NCBI GenBank assembly: GCA_029706075.1
Contig: JAINUG010000004.1
Location: 70,001 to 134,000, forward strand
Direction of reading: 5' to 3'
DNA length: 64,000 bases
Origin: Aldrovandia affinis
Lineage: Eukaryota; Chordata; Actinopteri; Notacanthiformes; Halosauridae
Below the pieces are notes generated by a model. That model ran no database searches. It worked only from the letters and a program-made list of their open reading frames with translations, and had not been told where the DNA came from. Each line of letters begins with the position of its first letter. The stretch's first letter is position 1. The position numbers and the translations under genes were made by a program. Below are positions 58,845 through 64,000 of the stretch, piece by piece.

Positions 58845-59240
58845 ATGATGGCATACACCAAACAAGGACAAACTGCATCAGAAAAGAGGAACAGCGGTTG
58901 CAAGTTGAAGCTCACCAACAGGTATAGACAGACACCTAACAGGATAGTTAAAAAAAACACAAAACAACAGCTTAAAAAAACAGTACGTCGTGAGCTTCAC
59001 AAAGCTGATATTTATGGTGGGGCTGCTATTCGGAAGCCGCTTGTATCCGAGGCCAAAGCGCTACAACCCATAACCTGGTGCAATGAGCACAAAGCCTGGA
59101 CTTCTGAGCAGTGGAAGATAGTAATATGGTCTGACGAGTGGTCTGTTACTATTTTTCCTACCTCCGGATGGGGTTTATGTTTGGAAAAAGCCAAAGGAAG
59201 CCTTCAAACCACATTGCCTGTTCCCAACCATGCCATGGGA
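58845..59240 (+). pseudogene. Tc1/mariner transposase fragment (family D)
   Basis: The plus-strand frame from 58845 matches the linker-to-catalytic region of a fish Tc1 transposase: YTKQGQTASEKRNSG, TVRRELHKADIYGGAAIRKP and the first catalytic Asp in VIWSDEWSV. The usual sequence is SDES, so the residue after Glu is changed. A segment before VRRELH is shortened. The later catalytic residues and both terminal repeats are absent. Adjacent SINE sequence interrupts it at about 59260. Confidence 0.78.
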
Positions 59241-59261
59241 TCATTAATAGCCACATTGATT

Positions 59262-59475
59262 TCGACCTCTCATCTGAATTACGATATCTCCTACAACACA
59301 GTGTCCCCATCACTGCACTAGGGCTATTGGCTTTCCCACTTTGCCTGAAGAGAGCACTGTCCTCTACTGAACTGAAAACACCACTTCCAGCAGAAACCTA
59401 ACTTTTTCCAGGAGCTCTCCCATATAATTACTAACTAAACACAGTTGCACTCAGCTGTAGCTGTGGGCAGATGAC
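59262..59475 (-). mobile_element. 5S-SINE fragment including a decayed 5S head
   Basis: On the plus strand TCTCCTACAACACAGTGTCC and AAACACCACTTCCAGCAGAA match the 8.45-kb copy. These are followed by CCAGGAGCTCTCCCATATAA, corresponding to the 5S C-box region in reverse. The head is more diverged than in the 8.45-kb copy. Confidence 0.6.
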
Positions 59476-61570
59476 AGATGTACTTGAGAAAATGTGCTTG
59501 CCATCAGAGTGCATCTGTTTGCATCTCAGTGCATTACAGTTGGTGTTGGGAGCATGACACCAAACACTCTTCACCTTCCTGTGTGTTATAAGTAAAAGTT
59601 ATAAACTTTAAATGTTGAAGTTTTAACCAGGGGAAATGCAACTGACCTCTCTGAAGGATGAATTTTAATAGATATTTATCCCTTTGAAAAATGTAGAAGA
59701 CAGAGGGGTTTGTCATTCTCTGATCGGCTCGTAACTGACACAGAGAAAGAGGACAAAATGCAGAGCTGTGAAGCAGCACATTTTTAATGGCCACAGTGTG
59801 CGAAGGCAGAAGAAAATGTCATCCAGTTGTCCTACACAACCTGCAGAGGATAATAATCAACGTTCCGGCAGGCAGTCAGTCCACTCTGTGTTAAAATGCA
59901 TGACGTGCTTCCCTTCTCCTTAAGAAGTGATGTCTAGTTAGTTGAGGCAGTGGTTTGAAAGTGTGCACCGCCTACTACACTGCGGAATGCGTCTGAACGC
60001 CTTTGTTCTTCCTCTCTTTTTTCCGTTCCCTCTTTCTTTTAGAGATGTTTCAGCGTCCCCCCGGTCTGTGGACGAGGCACAGACCACGGCCCCCGTTGCG
60101 CAGTAAAATACATTTAAGGGGTAGAAATGAGTGCTTGTGAACCAGACCAGTATACCGCGCTCTTTATGTGGCACCACTTCCCCTGTGAACCCGGGCTGGC
60201 GAGCAGCAGAGGCGGGCTCATAAAGTCCTGCACAGCACCCCACCCTGCGCATTAACGGGCAGGAGAAACAACAACAGGCTGTAAATCAGGACACAACTAG
60301 GTGGTGGAGTCGCGGAGAGTTATCACCAGACCCCGCGCCTATTCCGTTCACATTGCGTTCGCCCTCTGCGTTTTGTGATAAATTATTTTATTCACCTTGC
60401 TCGCCCCCCCAACCCCACAGCCTCAGGTCCTATTGGTTGTCCCAGCCGCCCTCCAAACCTGAGCTCACTCTCAACTGCCCCCCAAAAAAAAATAATGAAA
60501 TGATAATTATATAAAAGGTAAGTACACTAATAAATCTATTAAAATCCCCTTCAAAGACGTCTCCGGCATCGTGAAGCCGACGAGCGTCACAACGCACGTA
60601 CGCTCTTACACAGTATTTTCTTCACAGCTATTTTAGGAGATGTAAATAGGATCTTTTGTGACAGATTGTCACCTTGTGTGGGGGGGGGGATTTTGGATTG
60701 TTATATTTCGGAGTAGCAACATTGCTTTCCGCTTGTTACAGGGATAACGGAGAAGAAGTTGTCACAGAAGCACAAGAGCAAGACAAAAATCTTTCCCTTT
60801 CTCTCCTTCCTCTTGTGTTCTCATTCTTAGATTAAAGACCCATCCCGCAGCGTCGGCTACACACACTGAGCGTAACCAGAAGGGCTGCGGCCCACGGATC
60901 GGCTCCCGGTTTGTTAAAGATGGTCGCTCTGATGTGCCGATGACGTGGGCTTAATCACCAGTGGAGGTTAGGGACATTTCCTTCATATATAATTCATCAG
61001 AGCCGCGGGCAGTCATCTGTAATTTGTGCCCCCTGAATTCAAAACATGGTCATAAACCTTACGGCATTTGAAGAAGAAGGAGAAGAAAAAAAGAACTCTC
61101 CAGCCTTAAATGGGCATTCATCTTTATTTGTCTTTTTAGCCTTTTTCAGATTCTCAAAGCCGTAGCCGTCCTCTTTGAGGACCGACTCTTATTATCAATA
61201 TTGGACATGAAATTATGAAGAGTAATTTAGCGCTCTCTCTGCACCCCACGGGCACTTCGGTGAACACATAAAAGGCCAAATGCCGCAGATTTATTTGTTG
61301 ATCGAAGGGGAGGAAAAGAACGTCGCAGGGAATGATTATGGCCTCCAAGCCATTTTGCCTGCCTCCACCTCCCCCACTTTTATTTAGAAAGAGAAAGAGG
61401 GCGCGTTTCATAATGTGGTCTGGAGTGAGTCTTCGCCTCGGGGGGTAGGGGTGAAACATCAGATCACTCACATGTTTTTTTTCTGTTTGCTTTTTTCCTC
61501 TCTTTGGCTGTGGGCTGCATTATCAATCAGAGGAAAGGAAGGGGGAATTATAATGATGTAATATACGCAC
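59476..61570. other. Non-coding, no gene recognised
   Basis: Moderate-GC sequence with a G-run at 60680. No gene, RNA or transposon was recognised. Confidence 0.4.
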
Positions 61571-61572
61571 AG

Positions 61573-61574
<2 letters not shown>

Positions 61575-61606
<32 letters not shown>

Positions 61607-61834
61607 CCACACACACACGCACATACACAAACATGCATACGCACACACACGCACATGCATATGCATGCACATGCACACGCACACGCACAAACACAAGCAC
61701 ACACACGCACACACATGTACACACACACACACACACACACACAACTGCACACACACGCACATACATAAACATGCATACGCACACACACACACATGCATAT
61801 GCATGCACATGCACATGTACACGCACAAACACAA

Positions 61835-61866
<32 letters not shown>

Positions 61867-62060
61867 GCACACATGAACCCGCACCCACACACACACACTC
61901 ACACACACTCACGCGCACACGCACATGCACACACACGCACGCACACACACACACACATGCACACACATACGCACACATGCACACACAAATACACATGCAA
62001 ACACAAGCACACGCATGCACACACACATGCATGCACACACAGACCCACACACACAATCTA
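61575..62060. repeat. ~490-bp interrupted (AC)n array with GCATGC variants
   Basis: AC dinucleotides alternate with GCATGCACATGCACACGCAC-like blocks. A block near 61622-61700 recurs at about 61758-61840 with few changes, so part of the array is a larger duplication. Confidence 0.93.
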
Positions 62061-62104
62061 TGTCCTAATGGCTGACAGATGATGGACCATGACTATCATA
62101 GCTA

Positions 62105-62190
62105 TAGTGAGCACAGCTATCGCCTTATGGCTATCACGAGCGCGGCTATCACGAGCGCAGCTATCACGAGCGCAGCTATCACGAGCACGA
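62105..62190 (+). repeat. 15-bp tandem repeat (TATCACGAGCGCAGC)
   Basis: Four to five units of TATCACGAGCGCAGC with small changes. The minus-strand Ala-Arg-Asp-Ser repeat frame is an artefact of a period divisible by three. Confidence 0.85.
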
Positions 62191-63180
62191 CTCTCAGACA
62201 CAGACTGGCGACATGACAAGGGCCAGACCCACTTCCAGGAACAGCAGAGAACAGATTCAGAAGTAAGCCGCTCTTGTGACGGCCCGCACACAGTACAGAT
62301 AAAACACACTGTTTGAGGTGTACAGGTGCACATACCTTCGGGACAGAACTACCGTCGCCGTTGGGTTGCAGGGTTTCCATGTTCTGGCTCGGCCTGACGG
62401 CCTCTGCTTAGAAGGGATAATGCAGCCTTTGTTTTTGTGGAGAAAAGCAGATGTGCAGTTGCAGATGTCTTTGCAGATGTGCAGCTGAGCCATTTCTCTT
62501 GCTCCACAGCGAGTCTGTAAAGCAGGGCTGCTCAACCGGAGGCCTGGGAGCCAAACACATCCTGGCATAGACGTACCCCTGGCCCTTTGATCAATGAGAA
62601 GAAAAAAAAAAAGAATAATTCAGATGCATCAATAATTGTGGCATCTGCCCTGTGTCAGCATACCTCCGACTAGAAAGAAAATAATAAGTAATAGCTATGC
62701 CTATTTTAGCCATTTCATTTGTTTGCGTACATGCCACACGTCTTACGCAAACATTGTTTTATATATAGTGCATGGAAAGTGTTTGGCATGTATGCGCAGT
62801 TTGAAAAAGGAATCCGGTCCCCTGGAGAAAGTAGATGAAGAGCCCTACTGTAAGTCTGCATGTCTGATGTCAGTCAGAACTGCATGTAACCTGCCCCTGA
62901 AGGAACAGAACATTCAAAGCTTATGTTTGTGATTCTGAGTGAATCAGCTGGTAAAGGCTTGCCAAGGACGCAGACTGAGCCCTGTAGCCTACACCAGCCA
63001 TGGTTGTTCAATGGATGTGTCAGGGGGGGCAGATTTTTTGTTAAAAGAGTAAGTAAGTAAGTGAGCCAAGGCTCTTCAGGTTACCATAGCAGGAGTGCCC
63101 CCTAGCTACACACCAGGGTCCTGAATATTATGACTTGTTATAGTCATCTCCTCTCCTCTGATCGGCGCTGGCTGTCCTGT
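62191..63180. other. Non-coding, no gene recognised
   Basis: A 98-codon frame at 62636-62932 has no recognisable domain. A short (AAGT)n lies near 63050. Confidence 0.4.
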
Positions 63181-63182
63181 CG

Positions 63183-63650
63183 TACTGTGTGTGGCCTGTA
63201 GGCTGTTAAATAGTCACAGTCTTTTCTGTAGTACTGTGTGTGGCCTGTAGGGTGTTAAATACTCACTGGCTCTCCTGTAGTACTGTGTGTGGCCTGTAGG
63301 GTGTAAAATAGTTTCTGGCTCTCCTGTAGCACTGTGTGTGGCTTGTAGGGTGTAAAATAGTCACTGGCTCTCCTGTAGTACTGTGTGTGGCCTGTAGGGT
63401 GTAAAATAGTCACTGGCTCTCCTGTAGTACTGTGTGTGGCCTGTAGGGTGTAAAATAGTTTCTGGCTCTCCTGTAGTACTGTGTGTGGCTTGTAGGGTGT
63501 AAAATAGTTACTGGCTCTCCTGTAGTACTGTGCGTGGCCTGTAGGGTGTTAAATAGTCACTGGCTCTCCTGTAGTACTCTGTGTGGCATGTATGGTGTAA
63601 AATAGTCACTAGCTCTCCTGCAGTACTGTGTGTGGCCTGTAGGGTGTTAA
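63183..63650 (+). repeat. 49-bp tandem repeat, about 9.5 copies
   Basis: Units beginning tactgtgtgtggcctgtagg start at 63183, 63232, 63281 and every 49 bp after that. Variants at two positions (GTCACTGG/GTTTCTGG and GTGTTAAA/GTGTAAAA) are shared by particular copies. Confidence 0.93.
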
Positions 63651-64000
63651 AAAAAATGCAGTGGCCTTAGGAAGTGTTTGACCAGGGATACCTGCTGCCA
63701 GTGCCTCTCAGGCCTTAATAGATCTCATCAGTCAAACTTCTGAAGGGTAGTGGATAAAATACAGAGGGCTGCAGCATGACGTTTCATATGCTAATCTCAT
63801 GTCCCATTGGTTAAAAAGCCTGTCAATCAAGTTGAAGCCTGGTAGATTTGAAATGGAGAAGGAACAAGTTTTCAGACCAAGGTATCTGGCATATAAATGT
63901 ACATCACAAAACCGCTATCACAGCTGGGAACAGTAGAACTGGTTTTGACGGGCGTCGTTCTTAATTACTAATGTAGTTATAATATCGTTTTTAATGTAGT
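63651..64000. other. Non-coding right end
   Basis: No gene or named repeat recognised. Confidence 0.4.

Noticed and set aside
61504-62082. 192-codon His/Thr-rich frame
   Set aside because: Translation of an (AC)n array.

Overview
The window reads as nuclear DNA of a teleost fish. The evidence is its repeat content: a chromodomain Ty3/Gypsy (sushi-type chromovirus) retrotransposon, several Tc1/mariner families with typical fish termini, an L2-type LINE, a 5S-rRNA-headed SINE, a tRNA-headed dispersed repeat in two orientations, a PIF/Harbinger Myb-like gene, and very long (AC/GT)n and (CT/GA)n arrays. I cannot name the species. I recognise no host exon, rRNA gene, tRNA gene or CRISPR array. 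Most of the window is intergenic or intronic DNA with insertions.

Layout. 0-5 kb: a non-autonomous hAT element with a perfect 8-bp target duplication (185-1576) and two Tc1 fragments facing each other (2.8-3.2 and 4.2-4.8 kb). 5-21 kb: non-coding DNA with microsatellites, a 5S-derived SINE (8.45-8.99 kb), SINE body fragments (13.2, 15.7 kb) and a 23-bp minisatellite (20.8 kb). 21.98-28.29 kb: a complete but frameshifted Ty3/Gypsy element with two nearly identical LTRs and a 5-bp target duplication. 28.3-41 kb: a Tc1 element with an internal inversion (30.2-31.8 kb), minisatellites at 32.3, 34.4 and 37.3 kb, a long hairpin (37.8 kb), tRNA-headed repeats at 36.8 and 38.7 kb, and a 224-bp (TG)n array. 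41.2-43.05 kb: a 5'-truncated L2 LINE. 43.92-47.44 kb: an unusual LTR element. 47.4-64 kb: a rearranged Tc1 fragment, a Harbinger Myb-like ORF, Tc1 remnants, long simple repeats and a 49-bp tandem array near the right end.

The most notable object is the 3.5-kb element at 43922-47437. It has two ~655-bp LTRs ending in TGTGGC/GCCACA, a 4-bp target duplication, an 18-nt primer-binding site that matches my recollection of a vertebrate tRNA-Ala(AGC) 3' end, a polypurine tract, a TATA box and an AATAAA signal, all oriented for minus-strand transcription. Its interior has no recognisable protease, reverse transcriptase or integrase. It encodes long coiled coils, and about 290 residues resemble the host protein GRIPAP1 (GRASP-1) without introns. 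I infer a non-autonomous LTR retroelement that captured a host cDNA.

The Gypsy element carries a 10-nt complementarity between the site just inside its 5' LTR and a sequence 30 bp downstream of its TATA box, which is the expected signature of Tf1/sushi-type self-priming. Both LTR elements look recently inserted. All comparisons with known families are from memory, since no database was searched.
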